A stretch of 64,000 nt of DNA from Hymenopus coronatus (taxonomy: Eukaryota > Arthropoda > Insecta > Mantodea > Hymenopodidae): NCBI GenBank assembly GCA_030762935.1, contig CM060892.1, forward strand, positions 85,194,827-85,258,826. The letters are read 5' to 3'. Numbering within the stretch: the first letter of the stretch is position 1; each line of letters begins with the position of its first letter. The notes beneath the pieces were generated by a model. It saw nothing but the letters and a program-made list of their open reading frames with translations, made no database searches and had not been told where the DNA came from. This document shows positions 21,632 to 33,199 of this stretch, one piece after another. The position numbers and the translations under genes were made by a program.

Positions 21632-22509
21632 GTCTATCTCTGGGCAGCATAGTTCAAAAACGAAAAGTCGGTTAAATACCAAACTTGGTGTTTGACATTT
21701 TGGTTCTCTTTTAGGATTATGTTTAGGAGTTCAAACAGTATTCATTCTTATTCAAATTTATGTTAATATAATAAATTCATAAAAATAGATAGATAGTGCA
21801 ACCTAAATCGATTTTTCACATTTCAGTTCAGTATCTTCCAAGGATGCGACACGAAAATTTTCAAGAAAATCCTCCCATCCCCAACTACCTTTACATGGAA
21901 CATTTTTCAAATGTTTTCATTTTCTCAAAAACGGATCTAACGATTTTGATTAAAATGTGAAAGATCTTTTTATGACAAACGAAATGTATAGTTCGAATTT
22001 TATGGGAATAGCCTTTTCATCTGATGATTTTGTATATATTTTTTATAACTGATAAACCGTAAGAGATAGACAAAAACTTGCTACCGAAAAGTGTAGATTC
22101 ATTAAAACACACAATTTATATACAAATCTATATAGTTGTATATATTTCGAGATATTGCGAGTCATCGGTTTCGGTTAATTTGCTTCTTACTTAATTCATC
22201 TAAATAAGGATAAGTTATTTAAGTTATTTAAGTTTCAAGGGTAAACAAAAGTTTCGTTTCCCTCGTTAACCCTTAGCAAGCAAAAATAACCAAATTTCAA
22301 TTGTTTCTCTTAGCGACCTGCTTTTAAAAGATCTGACTATCGCTCTATCCTAGTGTATTCTCGTGTTGCACTTCTACTTACAAAGAAGCAAGTAATAGGA
22401 CCAATTCTGGCAATGTTTATTTTGATTAGCATGACATATATAATCTTTTATAAGGAAAGTTTTTTTTTATAGAACAGCTAGTGTGTGTCATACGAGTGAA
22501 ATGCATTAA
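21427..22509 (+). mobile_element. HLR copy with 137-bp extra segment
   Basis: Starts TTTTCTCTAGCCCGTATGTG and ends near catacgagtgaaatgcatta. It carries an AG microsatellite at the usual TG site. A 137-bp segment absent from other copies (about 21690-21826) lies between aaacttggt and ttcagtatcttcc. Confidence 0.8.
21575..21628 (+). repeat. (AG)n microsatellite at the HLR TG site
   Basis: About 27 AG units between cgcgtgtt and tgagtctatctc, exactly where other HLRs carry TG repeats. Confidence 0.95.
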
Positions 22510-22773
22510 CTGTTTATTTATTTATTTTTTGTTTGTTTTTCTTTGCATTGATATTTTTGTGTTGTTTCTGTTAAACATTACCCAGCTACAGTATTAAAAT
22601 GATTTTTCTGTAATTATGTGCGATAAGTCCATATTTTAATTGCAAGCATTTGAATATGTATTAATATGTGTTATTCTAAACAATACTACGCCGCTTAAGC
22701 TTTCACACCAAGCCGCAATTTCATTCTAAATGCCAGTTTTGGGGTCATAATGTAGTTCAGCCATCATGTTTAT

Positions 22774-23662
22774 TATTTTCTCTTATGAATGAGTAGAGGA
22801 AATATTGTATTCCACCCAAGCTTAGGTAACACAAAATCTATTAAATGCCAAACTTGGTATTTTAGTTCCGCATCTTCCAAACATGCGACACGACAATTAT
22901 CAAGAAAATACCTCCTTCCTAAACTACTCTTTACATTCAAAATCTTCTCAGGCTTCTAGCCAGGTAAAAACTTGTCAAGCCAAGTTTTTACCTGGCTAGA
23001 AGCCCGAGAAGATTTTGAATTAACACGTCGCCAGGAAAGCTTTAGTTCTTATTACTCTTTACATGTTACGATTTTTAGAAATTGTCAATTTTCTCAGAAA
23101 AAAAAAGGCTGTAAAGATTTTGATTAAAATATTATAACTATTATTTATAAATATATGACAAATAAAATCTTTATTTAGAATTGTGAATAGCCTGCTTAGT
23201 ACTCTTCATTCCGAAGCAATTTCACTCTTGTATAATTTCTAAGTACTAAGCGGCAGACTAACACGTAGGTTTAAAAAATGTAGCTCTAAAACTCTCAACT
23301 TACTCTGCGCAACTTGCTTGTGGCATAAGACATTTCCGAGATATCGGCTATTGATGTTTGAATTGATCAATGTTTGTCGGTCTTTATAAAGTCCCGTTCA
23401 TATTAGCTTTCGCGATTGCATGGAAAGCTTATGGCATTTTAAGGCAAGTATGTATGTATATATCTATGTGTGTGTATCTATACACTGTTCGTAAACATTT
23501 GACTATCGCTTTCGCTTTGTGTAATGTTGCTATTCCTGCAAAGTTTTTTTTATTGTTATTATAAAATGACGTGGATGGAATAAAATAACTTTTGTAAAAA
23601 TAGTTTTTATACAGTAATAAACAATAGAGGTTAGTGAAGTTGAAGTGAATGTAATACATCAG
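22774..23662 (+). mobile_element. HLR copy carrying the hairpin element
   Basis: Decayed copy starting near attttctcttatgaatgag and ending gtgaatgtaatacatcag. The hairpin element is inserted in its conserved ctaccctttacatgg block. Around 23240-23540 it diverges strongly from the other copies. Confidence 0.7.
22925..23064 (+). mobile_element. Short hairpin element, second copy
   Basis: Left arm 22935-22974, loop tcaagc, right arm 22981-23020: about 40 bp with one mismatch. The same tail as the first copy follows (acacgtcgccaggaaagc ... agttctt). Exact 12-bp flanking repeats tactctttacat lie at 22925-22936 and 23053-23064; this sequence is the HLR target itself, so the empty site is known from other HLRs. 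The arms are about 6 bp longer than at 12441. Confidence 0.9.
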
Positions 23663-24409
23663 TTGTTCTTTTTTGTATTATTATTTCTTTTATTTTATGG
23701 TTAACGCTGAGGCGTGAAGATGTGGCTGAAACATTTCTCTGCGGTGATATCTTTCGCACCGTTTGAATCACATGGTGGGTCGCATTTAAAAAGCCGATCT
23801 GTCTAGCCCACGCGTAGCTGAACTTCTTCCATGTCCGGTTGCCCTTGGTAGAAGTAACGTGAGAGCCTATAGCAGACATTCGATATGGCGTGGAGGGTCT
23901 GACGGCACAAGCACAACTGTCCAGGTTTTGTTACAGCTCAATCCACGCCCTTGTTGTATCCTCGTGTACCCACCGCTGCGAAATGCCCTAAACGGCAAAC
24001 CTGGCAACGCACTCGCGAATGTTCACGTGGGTTTACTTTGCATTCAAGGACGTTCAGGAACGAGGTATGGCATGCCATCTTTGTGAACCAAATACAGGTG
24101 CTGCAAGTCACAAAGAGCGGGCATGTAAACTACTATTTGAATATCCCAAGGATTTGTAGAAGAATAATTTTTCACCAGTTCTCCAATTTATAGAAGTATT
24201 TGCTATTGCATAGCACATATTAATGTCGCTTTGTTTGTCCCTGTTTATATGCACGAACCACTATTTAAAACTTTGAAGAATGTTTATCGACACATTTCAA
24301 AGTTGATTGAAACGGACACAAGATTGTTTTTCAACTAGAGGACCTTCTGAAATTTAACTTTATACATACTGTCAACGAACACATTCTTTATTGGGTGATA
24401 ATTATCACA
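23663..24409. other. Unassigned, relatively GC-rich segment
   Basis: Its composition is closer to coding sequence than to its neighbours, but no frame longer than about 80 codons is open and no family was recognised in either strand. It borders the transposase relic at 24410 and could be a lost part of it or a separate relic. Confidence 0.35.
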
Positions 24410-25125
24410 GGTTTAACACGTTCTTCTTGCATCTCTTCAGTTGTCTTCTGCTGTAAAAATAGTTGCCATAGCGACCAGACACACAACAAGGCGCTGTTTG
24501 AGCTACTTCGTTCAATGTGTTCGAGTGGATTTCTGCACATGCTGCTGTAATTACTTAGCAGTGGCCTCCAACGCACGTGCTTCATCCGATATAAGGCATC
24601 TTTCAAAGTCCCACGAGAGGTGTCAAATCTGGTGAACGAGCTGGAAATTCAAATGCACGCATTCGCCCTACCAGTTTCCTGGCAAATCCTTGCACAGAAA
24701 AACCCACACATCGTTTTAGTTTGTGGGTGCTTCGTTCTTATGGGTATAAGAACTCGCTGTTTCCGTAAAGTGCTCGTGTAACTGGCAAAATTGATGTGGT
24801 TAGCATTTCAAAGAAGATCCTTTTAAAACTTGGTGACAGTGCATACCAGAATTCAACCCCGGTAGACTGCTTTATCGACATGAAGGCGTGGATTTTCTGG
24901 ATTTACTGTTCCATTAAGATGAATTGGACCTCCTTAGCCCACACAAATCTTCATCGTGGCTCTTCATCCTCATTTACCATATCTGAAACCATGCACAAAA
25001 CTCCATTCCGCGATCAGGTCGTCTTCATTTAATGCGTGCAATAATAATCTTGGCAAAGTCTTTTCACTTTCGGCTTTTAGAGTGCGTCCTACACTCGCAC
25101 TGTTAACTCCTGCGCATTGTGTAGC
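24410..25125 (-). pseudogene. Tc1/mariner-type transposase relic
   Basis: Minus-strand translation across several frames gives, in order, segments typical of an insect Tc1/mariner (DDE_3) transposase. ALNEDDLI and MVNEDEEPR correspond to the linker before the catalytic domain. GVEFWYALS, EMLTTSILPVTRALYGNSEF, EFPARSPDLTPL and GTLKDALYR follow. The normal family order is helix-turn-helix, then a DDE domain with a QQDGAPP-like second Asp and an SPDLTPLDFFLWG third-acid region. Here the QQDG stretch is degraded to a stop-containing sequence, and DFFLW is lost to a small deletion after PDLTPL. Frameshifts and stops occur throughout. It cannot be functional. No terminal repeats were located. Confidence 0.7.
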
Positions 25126-25494
25126 AGATTTCTTCTAAGATTGCGTTGCATATTTTTCTAAGGCCATAGCTAAATAAGGACTTGTAGCAGTACGAGGTTT
25201 TCAGATCTTAATTTATGCACATCACAAAGTACCATTCATCTCAAACTTATCACTTAGCTGTGGCGTATTGTTCAGCGACATTTCAAAATGAGCTTCCTTC
25301 CTCAAATTTCGAAGGTGCTCTGGACATTTCAATACATCATCATACGTCTAATGTTATAAGAATTGTATGGCTACCACCATTGTGGAAAAACTATGACTAC
25401 ATATCCCACAGAAGATAATGTAATACTGCCCCGAAAAGATTATGCAGATGCCATCTGTAGTGTGTAGCTATTTTTGTCGAATCCAGTACAGTGA
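25126..25494. other. Unassigned sequence
   Basis: No feature recognised. It could include a decayed N-terminal part of the adjacent relic. Confidence 0.35.
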
Positions 25495-26365
25495 AATGTC
25501 GTTATACTGAAATTTCGTTAACTCGGTTATTTAATATTATCTTGAAAGGGGCAAAAGTGTAACTTTTAAATCTAAAACTACAAACTATTTATTTTTATTA
25601 GCATGTATGCACATAAACATTAGGAATGTACATGGAAGAAAGAAAAAAGAAGAAAAAATACCCTTACAGTTCGAAGGTGACTACTAAAGTAATTTCACAT
25701 ACTTTATACCATTAGATAAAACATGCAATAAACCTGTATATCTACTCAAGCATAGAAACGAACCACGCTTAAACAGCTTTATTGATTTGTTCATAATTCA
25801 GCAACTCTTTTGTTTTGCATTGGGCACGATAGAATGGACTCGACATTTTCCTCTATTTTGTTTTGGTCCTTAATGTCCCCCCCCCCTTTTATCAACTTCT
25901 TCTAAGATTTTTAACTTTTCCTTTAGGTAAAACTGCTTTCTTTTACCTCTCCATACTCCGTTGGTTAACATTGTTTAAATCAGACCTGCTCTGAGCATAC
26001 TGAAATTCGCATGAGACGAAGCAAAGGTTTACCATTTAGCGGCACTTTTTAAACAAATTGCTGGAATATGGAATTCCATTTAACTTTGGTCGTTTTATAA
26101 AGAAGCCGAGGCAAAACATGGCATGGTCAGGGATGGACAAATCATTTTGCGTGCAGCGTTCTATGGTCAAGGATGAACAAACCACTCTCTGAATCAGGAA
26201 ACGACACTGTGCCTAATTATTCAGTAAGTTTGGGGAACGTTTCATAGTTTCGTTCAATCGCCCATATATTCATTACGGGTAATTTATTATTTTCGTTATA
26301 TTAAAATTTTCGTTGTACTGATTTCGTTTAATTGAAATAAATTAACATAGGCTGTTATGGAGAAA
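25495..26365. mobile_element. Possible pogo/Tigger-like remnant
   Basis: The left end acagtgaaatgtcgttatac and a right region rich in ttcgttatat / tttcgttgtactgat / tttcgtttaattgaa resemble the repeated TTCGTTA-type ends of pogo/Tigger DNA transposons. The interior includes ctttaggtaaaactgctttc, reminiscent of their A/T-rich cores. No transposase frame is present. The match is by general appearance only. Confidence 0.35.
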
Positions 26366-26404
26366 CAGAAGGGGAATTCAGTTGTATTCATTGAACTGAA
26401 AAAA

Positions 26405-26768
26405 TCATTAAAAGCGTTCATCCAGAATGAATAGGTCTTCAGAAGCTATTCCCAGAAAATTCATGATGTACATTTTATTAGTGGAATAAATATCTTTAAT
26501 AGTCATCGAAGTTAGTCATTGAGAAAAGCAAAATCTGCAAAACAAAACTTTCATGTAAAGGTTAGTGTGGGATGGGGGTTTTTCTTGAAAATCTTCGTGT
26601 CCCATCGTTGGAAGATACTAAATGTAAATACCAAATTAAAGGTATTTCAGTTTTTTATCTATGCTGTCCACAGAAAACACAGGACCTTTTCTAAAATGCT
26701 TATTTTCCCTCCTATCTCAGGGAACCTCAAAACCTATATGTCCGGCGAAATCTTGATATCGAAAGTTA
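26405..26768 (-). mobile_element. HLR middle/5' fragment
   Basis: Starts at gcgttcatccagaatgaa, lacking the 3' third. It keeps gaagctattcccagaaaatt and gttagtgtgggatgggggtt and ends near atgtccggcgaaatcttgat, lacking the 5' terminus. Confidence 0.75.
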
Positions 26769-28849
26769 AGCCGTAGAAGGTGAGCATGTTGACTGAATGT
26801 CGAATTAGTCACGGTAAGCAAGGAAAATTCCGCCTTGAAAAACGCAAGGCCAAGTTTAAGGTATGCATCTGTGAAATATGATAAGAATTGTGACAAAGAA
26901 GTATTTTTTTCATAATACAGTAATATGAATTATAAACTTTAAGAACATATAGTTTTTCCCACATAGCGCAGGTTAATTACCATTTAACTATGATTTAAAT
27001 GGACAGGCACATATTTATTAATGGTCACTCCCAACTTTAAACCTTGTTTTCTCGTAACTGTTTTCCAACACTTTTCCATACTCAAAGTGCTACATATGAT
27101 TCGTTGTTGTAGGTACTAATTTATTTCAAACATTTTATACTCCCTTCACAAATTCATTAAATAAAATGGGTCATTTAGTTTTTCGAAATAACGCTCTAAT
27201 TTACACAAATGAGTTTTTAAATTTTTAAAAATCAAGAGCTTTGGAGAGCACTAAAGCTAAACAAATTTCTAAAACGATAAGGATAACAAAAATTTCGAAA
27301 TGACAAGAGTTATTTATATACTCATTTATTGTGGAACTTGAAATTATTAAATGAATATTTTTAAAAACTCATCATGTGTCTGCTTTTTATATAACACTAA
27401 GTATAGGGAATAAGAATTTAAATAACCATGCAAGCTAGAAATTTGACTTACGGCAAAAATATCAGTACTATTGTGTCTTGCATAATGTGAATTTTCCACA
27501 AGCTGTGAAGGTTAGAAATAGAATATTCTCTCCTACATATGCTTTCAGACTGCAGAGGTTAGACAATGCCGTGATTCGAACCCCGCCCCTCTGGATTTAG
27601 AAACGATATATAATGTAGAGGAAAAAACAATGAACCCGCTTTGTATAAAATTACTTTATTAATAAAAATACACTTTTACTTAAAAACCGTAGCAGCAAAG
27701 GAAGCTTTGGATCTTGTATTACTGCCATTCTGCTTAAACCGAAATCCACGGATCAGCATTATTCTCTATTCTCTAATTTCAAAAACTAAAGAATTGGGAT
27801 TCTTTGAATAATGGTTGAAAAAAGTGTAATCCGCTACATTTTATATCTTGAATAAAACTGAATTAATGTCCTAATTTTCAGTTTTCCATAAATTACTGGC
27901 TGTTAATAGGCAATTTGGGGTAACTAAAGCTAAAATAAATTTTTAAAATTTTGTTGTAACATTTGGGTATGCGTTTATTTTACTTTTTCGTTTATCCTCT
28001 CTAAATAATTGGAACTTTTTTTCGGACACCTGATATAGTTACATTTTCCAAGTTTATTGAAAAGTATTGTAAAACAAATCCCAATCCAAACAATAAAATT
28101 ATTCACCTGTTCGGTGGATTTTTCATACCAAATAATTTTGGCTGTTAAGGAGTGTAAACTTTTAAATGCCAAAAGTAAATAATTAAAATTCCAAATTTAT
28201 TTCTATTTGACTTTGTATGGACCCCTGGCTGTAGATAAATCTGTTGAAGGTAAAATAACACCCAATCATTACTCTTGTGATCTGAAATAACAAAGGACAT
28301 CACAGCTCTGCATGTGTGCTCGCTGCCAGATGTTCAGAGATTTAGGGTATGAGGTTGCAGGTCAACTAATGGGGCTAACCAAATAATTATATATCCTGAC
28401 CTTTTGTGACATTAAAGAGCAAAACGATGAAACAACCTAGACGTTTATTTTAGTGCGCTGTTGACGCACGGAATCGTTCCGCTTAATGAAAAACAATTAC
28501 GAATCAAATTAAGGGATGGGGGAAATGGTTCAGATGAATGATGAGGTTTTCTAACAACAAAATCATGAAGTCAGGGTGCGAATTGGGAGGACCTCAATCC
28601 TAGGGTTGCCATTACGTGAGTCACCGAGCTCTACGCCCAAAGAAACAGTCCATTTCGTTCATTACCCTCAAAATTACCAGTTCATTATTGTGACCATTCA
28701 TAAATATTCATTTCAAATCTATTTATACCCTGTGCGATTTCTAAGTATACGTTATATGGAACGCAAACACAATGGCCCGACGAAAGCTATCGAAGAAAAT
28801 GTGTTTCCTTATACACTAAACGTAAACAACTGTTCAGAAATATAGAACT
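26769..28849. other. Unassigned AT-rich sequence
   Basis: 26868-27010 resembles 21095-21260. 27545-27605 holds a B-box-like ggttcgaatcacgg phrase on the minus strand, perhaps a SINE stub. The remainder shows no gene or repeat that I recognise. Confidence 0.4.
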
Positions 28850-29406
28850 GTATCACATTTATATGAATTTCTCTATCTATTTTGTAGTAAACTATTCTTA
28901 CAAAAACTTGTTGTTCTACTTTATGCTAATGGAGATAAACATGAACAGAAATGGTCTTATTGCTTATAAATAGAAGGGAAGTAAGGGAATACATTATGCT
29001 AAAACTCTTTGCAATTTCCATATGAGAATGATTTTATGTATTTTGAAATTTAAGCCAATGGCAAGAAATGATCAACTTCTCAAAAAAATAAAAAAAAATA
29101 AAATAAATAAAATGTATATGGCATAAATTGTGTGCTTTAAGGAGATGTACATATTTGTGAGCAAGTTTTTGACTATCTTACGGTTTACCAGTTATGCAAG
29201 TCAGAATGAGGAGGTCTTCAGAGGCTATTCCCCAAAATCATTAGAGCCATTTTTGAAACATTTTTCATGTAAAGGGTAGTTTCGGATGAGAAATTTTCTT
29301 GAAAATCTTTTGACGTATCTTTGGAAGTTGTTGAACTTAATTAACAAATTAGCTATTTAATAGAATTTATTTTTGAGTTATGTTGTACACATACACGCGT
29401 GCGTGG

Positions 29407-29437
<31 letters not shown>

Positions 29438-29460
29438 TTTTTTCTAATGTTTTAATGCGC
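28850..29460 (-). mobile_element. HLR copy, 5'-truncated
   Basis: From the 3' hairpin remnant (tatcacatttatatgaattt) to the microsatellite and ttttttctaatgttt. About 120 bp of 5' terminus are missing. An internal deletion removes gaaaattcaagatatacat. Confidence 0.75.
29407..29435 (-). repeat. (CA)n microsatellite at the HLR TG site
   Basis: About 14 CA units, being (TG)n on the HLR strand at the standard internal position. Confidence 0.95.
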
Positions 29461-29504
29461 ACTTCTATAAAATACTTTTAAGAATAAGATAAGGAAACAA
29501 GATT

Positions 29505-29840
29505 TTTAAAGTTATGGCAGAACCAGTGAATCATGGAAGTGAAGCTTGGATGTTAGGAAAAAAGGATAAAAATGTGATACAAACAGATTATTTATTTTTT
29601 TATGGTCATTTAAGGTGGATATATAAATCAATCAGAGAAGACTTGCAAATACAACCTAGAAACTATTAGAAGAAATAGAAACAAATAAGTTGAACTTGTC
29701 AGAAGATAGAATACAAATCAGGCCTTTTGTTACTAATGTAGAGGATGGCATCAACAAATATGAGACCGGAACAGGCAAATGCCTAAACCGTGAAAGAGAT
29801 TCCTGTTAATGCCAAAGTCTAGCCTTAAATTTTTGTAGCG
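29505..29840 (+). pseudogene. Possible LINE reverse-transcriptase C-terminal relic
   Basis: Plus-strand reading gives HGSEAWMLGKKD, then GHLRWIYKSIREDLQI with frameshifts and stops, then ETGTGKCLNRERDS. The first two resemble the C-terminal region of insect non-LTR reverse transcriptases, in which a YGSEtW-type motif is followed by a linker with IR-eL and a basic end. No catalytic reverse-transcriptase motif is included, and the similarity is short and by eye. The piece lies between two HLRs, with no visible tail or target duplication. Confidence 0.4.
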
Positions 29841-30082
29841 AAATTCGATCCGCTGAGGAGCTCCCTGTTGGAAGTAATAACCATATCGCCGTCAATATAT
29901 GCAGCAAGCGTTGCAAAGGCGTCTTCATGCATAATAAGCGTTGTAAGAGGTTTGTTTTGAAAAGGCTGCATGCGATTACTTTAAGAGCTGAGGTATAGTA
30001 TCATTTTCAAGCTATTTAGTTACAAAACTGTTAATATTACCCTTTCTACTTTTATCAACCACGCACAACGTACATGGTAGGA

Positions 30083-30188
30083 AAACGACTTCCTATATGA
30101 GAAAAATTTAAACCAATCACAATAAATATTTCAGAAATGATTAACTCAATGCATTTGACACAATTGTGTGCTTTAACGATAACTACTT
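30083..30188 (-). mobile_element. HLR middle fragment
   Basis: Blocks acttcctatatgagaaaa, accaatcacaataaatattt and aattgtgtgctttaacga show a minus-strand HLR piece cut on its right side by the plus-strand nested pair. Confidence 0.65.
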
Positions 30189-30191
30189 TGT

Positions 30192-31744
30192 ACTTTCTCT
30201 ACATGTATTATGTATTATGTTCATAGTGTGTAGAGAAGGTATTGTGTTGCACCCAAAAATTCAATACCGAGTTTTCACCGGAAATACATGAACCCCCCCC
30301 CCCCAAATTTTTACTTTCTCTATACGTACTATATGCATAGTGTATAGAGAAGTTATTGCATTCCACTGAAAAATTCGATTCCGAAATTTCACCGGAAATA
30401 GACGTTTTAGGGTCTCCTGTATCCAAACAAAGTTTTTAGAAAAAGGTCCATTTGTGTCTGTGAACACGATAACTCAAAAACAAGAAGTCGGTAAAACACC
30501 AAACTTGGTGCATAATTTGGGCATCTTCCAAGGATGTGACATGGGGATTTTGAGGAAAATCCCCCCTCTCCAAACTACCCTTTGCATGGAAAAATGTTCG
30601 AAAGTTTTGGCTTTCTCAAAAATGGCTAAACGATTTTGATTAAAATATATTAAAGATATGTACAGGACAAATATAATGCATATCTTGAATTTTCTGGGAA
30701 TAGCTTCTTAAGACCTGTTCATTCTGGCTGAATTTTGCATAACGTAAACCATAAGAGAAACAATAATTTACTACATAAAAATGTAGATCGAGATCTGTCA
30801 CTCTGTCATATACCGTTTTTGAGATATTCCTTAATATTGGCTTCAGTTTTAAAATACTTAAAACTTTTCTCATACGAGAACTTGTCAGCCCCTGGCCACG
30901 TGAAGAAAAGGATTTCAAGCCATAGTAGTTGCATTTTAAAATATTTGAGTATCGGTTTAGCCTAGTGTATTCCCTTATTTCCCTTCTACTTATAAGGAAC
31001 TAAGTAATAAGATGTTTCTGCTAATGTTTATCTCGATACAAAGGAATAGTATAATAAGCTTATTAAAATCATTTGTTACAGAGATGTACAGAAAGTTAGG
31101 TGAATGGAACAGATCAGATTTTTAGAATACGTCCGTGTGTGTCTTTGAGCAGCATTGCTGAAAAAGAAAAATCCGTTAAGTTCAGTATCTCCCAAGGATG
31201 CGACGCGAAGACTTTTAAAAACAAATTCCTCCACCCCCAAATACCCTTTAATCGAAACAGATTTGAAAATTTTGAATTTCACAAAAATGGCTCTAACGAT
31301 TTTAATTATAATCTCTTATATTTAACACATTGCGTAACTAATTAAACCGTAAGAGATAAACAAAAACTTAATACCTACATAAAACTGTATGGCTCCTTAA
31401 AACACATAATTTATGTCATCTACACTTTTTTCCTGGTGTTGACCAGTTTTCGAGATATTCCTTGTTATTGTGGTTTCAGTTTTAGAATACTTGAACTTTT
31501 CTCATACAGGGACTTATGAACTCTGTCCACGCAAAGCAACGGATTTGAATGCCATAGCAACCACATTTTAAAATATTTAGCCTAGTGTATTCTCTTATTT
31601 CCCTTCTGCTTATAAGGAACTTAGTAATAAGTCTGTTTCTGCTAGTGTTTATCTCGATTAGCATGTAGTGGATAGAAGAATACTCTTATTAATAATAATT
31701 TGATTCAGAGATGTAGAGAAAGTCATGTGAATGGAAGACCTCAG
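30192..31744 (+). mobile_element. HLR copy (host) with nested HLR at 30313-31118
   Basis: The 5' terminus at 30192-30306 (ACTTTCTCTACATGTATT ... ggaaatacatga, then a C-run) and the remainder at 31124-31744 (agaatacgtccgtgtgtg ... tgtagagaaagtcatgtgaa ... tcaga) form one element when the insert is removed. The joint is the internal gcattttt/agaaaaagg site also used at 8978-10584 and 49206-50888. Confidence 0.85.
30313..31118 (+). mobile_element. HLR copy, nested
   Basis: ACTTTCTCTATACGTACT to gtacagaaagttaggtgaat ... gatcaga. It is bounded by T-runs, with small deletions in the 3' half (about 810 bp). Confidence 0.85.
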
Positions 31745-31774
31745 ATTTTTTTGAGTAGTACGTTTTTGTACCAT

Positions 31775-32200
31775 TATGTTTAAGATATTTTAATGACAAA
31801 GTAATTATATCTTGAATTTTCTGGGAATGTCCTGTGAAATCCTATTCATTCTGGACGACTTTTGCATAACTGGTTTACCGTAAAACACACAAAAACCTAC
31901 TGTACAAAAATGTAGATCCTACTAAACTATACAGTTTATATCAAATATGGAGTTAACAATTTCCGACATATTCCTTGTTATTGGTTTAAATTTGCTCACA
32001 CTTTACTCAAATGAGAAGTTATTATTCCTGTTTCTTCTGTTCAAACAAGAACGAACTTTTAAAGACATCACTTAAGGACCAGCTCTTTAAAGATTTAACT
32101 ACCGCTTAAGCCTAAGTTATCCTCCTAATCTCGTTGTATTTACAAGAAATATGTAACAAAAGTATTTTTCCACATATTTATCTCGAGTAACGGATGCCCA
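31775..32200 (+). mobile_element. HLR 3' half
   Basis: Begins accattatgtttaagatatt and runs through gaattttctgggaatgtcct and ttccttgttattggttt to atttatctcgagtaacgg. The 5' half and the 3' hairpin are absent. Confidence 0.7.
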
Positions 32201-32764
32201 TCCTATGATACTCCAGGCCTTATTTGCTAAAATACAAGTGGGTTGTAATCCACATCTTTGAACTACTCCCTCCTAAACTGGTGAATTACATCTATACCCT
32301 GCGGTCCATTTTAGGCTACCTGTAGATTCCGCTCGTTAAGGCTCTGTGTTCGAAATTAAAACATTGAAATTGTTTTTTTATTTTACGTCACTTTAATTAC
32401 TCTTAATTGCAACAGATCTGTTAGGTGAAACTCCTCGTTGATCAGATGTTGTGGAGTTAGCCTTCAAGGTCTCATCCCCATACTTGCGCCAAGCAGATGG
32501 TATCAGAGCGCCGTCCAGTCTAGTTGTTTTCACCATATGTGGATAGATGGCGGTAATCATCTCGTCTATGTATACCATACCACTTTGCTCCACTTCAAGC
32601 AGATGGCGTTAGCGTGCCGTCCGGTCTACCTGCTTTTACAATCTGCATATATGGCAGCGCAATCGCTCTTACCGTCTGTTTTCATTTCTACCGTTGTTTT
32701 AGACTTAAAGTGGACATTTTGAACGTGGTATTAAATATCCAAGGCGGTGTTTTCCTTGGCGACT
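32201..32764. other. Unassigned sequence with a diverged direct repeat
   Basis: 32491-32551 and 32597-32657 are direct repeats (aagcagatgg, gccgtcc, gtcta, then atatgtgg/atatatgg) with a period of 106 bp. Nothing else was recognised. Confidence 0.55.
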
Positions 32765-32870
32765 AAGGGAAACTACGAAAACGCCCCAGCTAGAATCTTC
32801 GGTCCACGGGATTTGAACCAGGATCTTCCGAATGCGGACCACAGACGTTATCACCTAAGGCAACGGTTCC
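32765..32870 (-). repeat. SINE-I fragment interrupted by hAT
   Basis: On the minus strand an A-box-like taggtgataacgtc is followed by a clear B box CTGGTTCAAATCCCGTGG and some body. Its 5' edge is cut by the hAT element; the target duplication acctaagg lies in the A-box region. Confidence 0.6.
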
Positions 32871-33199
32871 CAACCGGTGTGCCCCGGCACCCTAGGGTGC
32901 CGTGTGATTGGCTAAGGGGTGCCGCGAGATTTTGAGATAAACAAAAAAAATACCTTCTACTGAAGCCTTTAAGTCTTGTAAGGTCTTGAAATAAAATAAG
33001 TCAAATCAGTTATTCTCATGCACGGCAGATGGTGTTAGTGGTCGATTCATTTCAATAATTCAGTTATACTAGTATCCCACAGATGGCATTACAGCTATAC
33101 CCTACCGAACATTCCCGAGACTACTCTCTTCCTCACGAACATTCCCGAGACTTCTACAGATCAATATATAAAAGTGTACGCAGCTTGGCGCTTTCAGTT

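Noticed and set aside
21309..21650. 113-codon minus frame with Leu-Ser run
   Set aside because: Translation of an AG microsatellite in an HLR.
33083..33199. N-terminal extension of the LINE reverse-transcriptase frame
   Set aside because: These codons lie upstream of the LINE target duplication and belong to hAT sequence; the frame is open there by chance.
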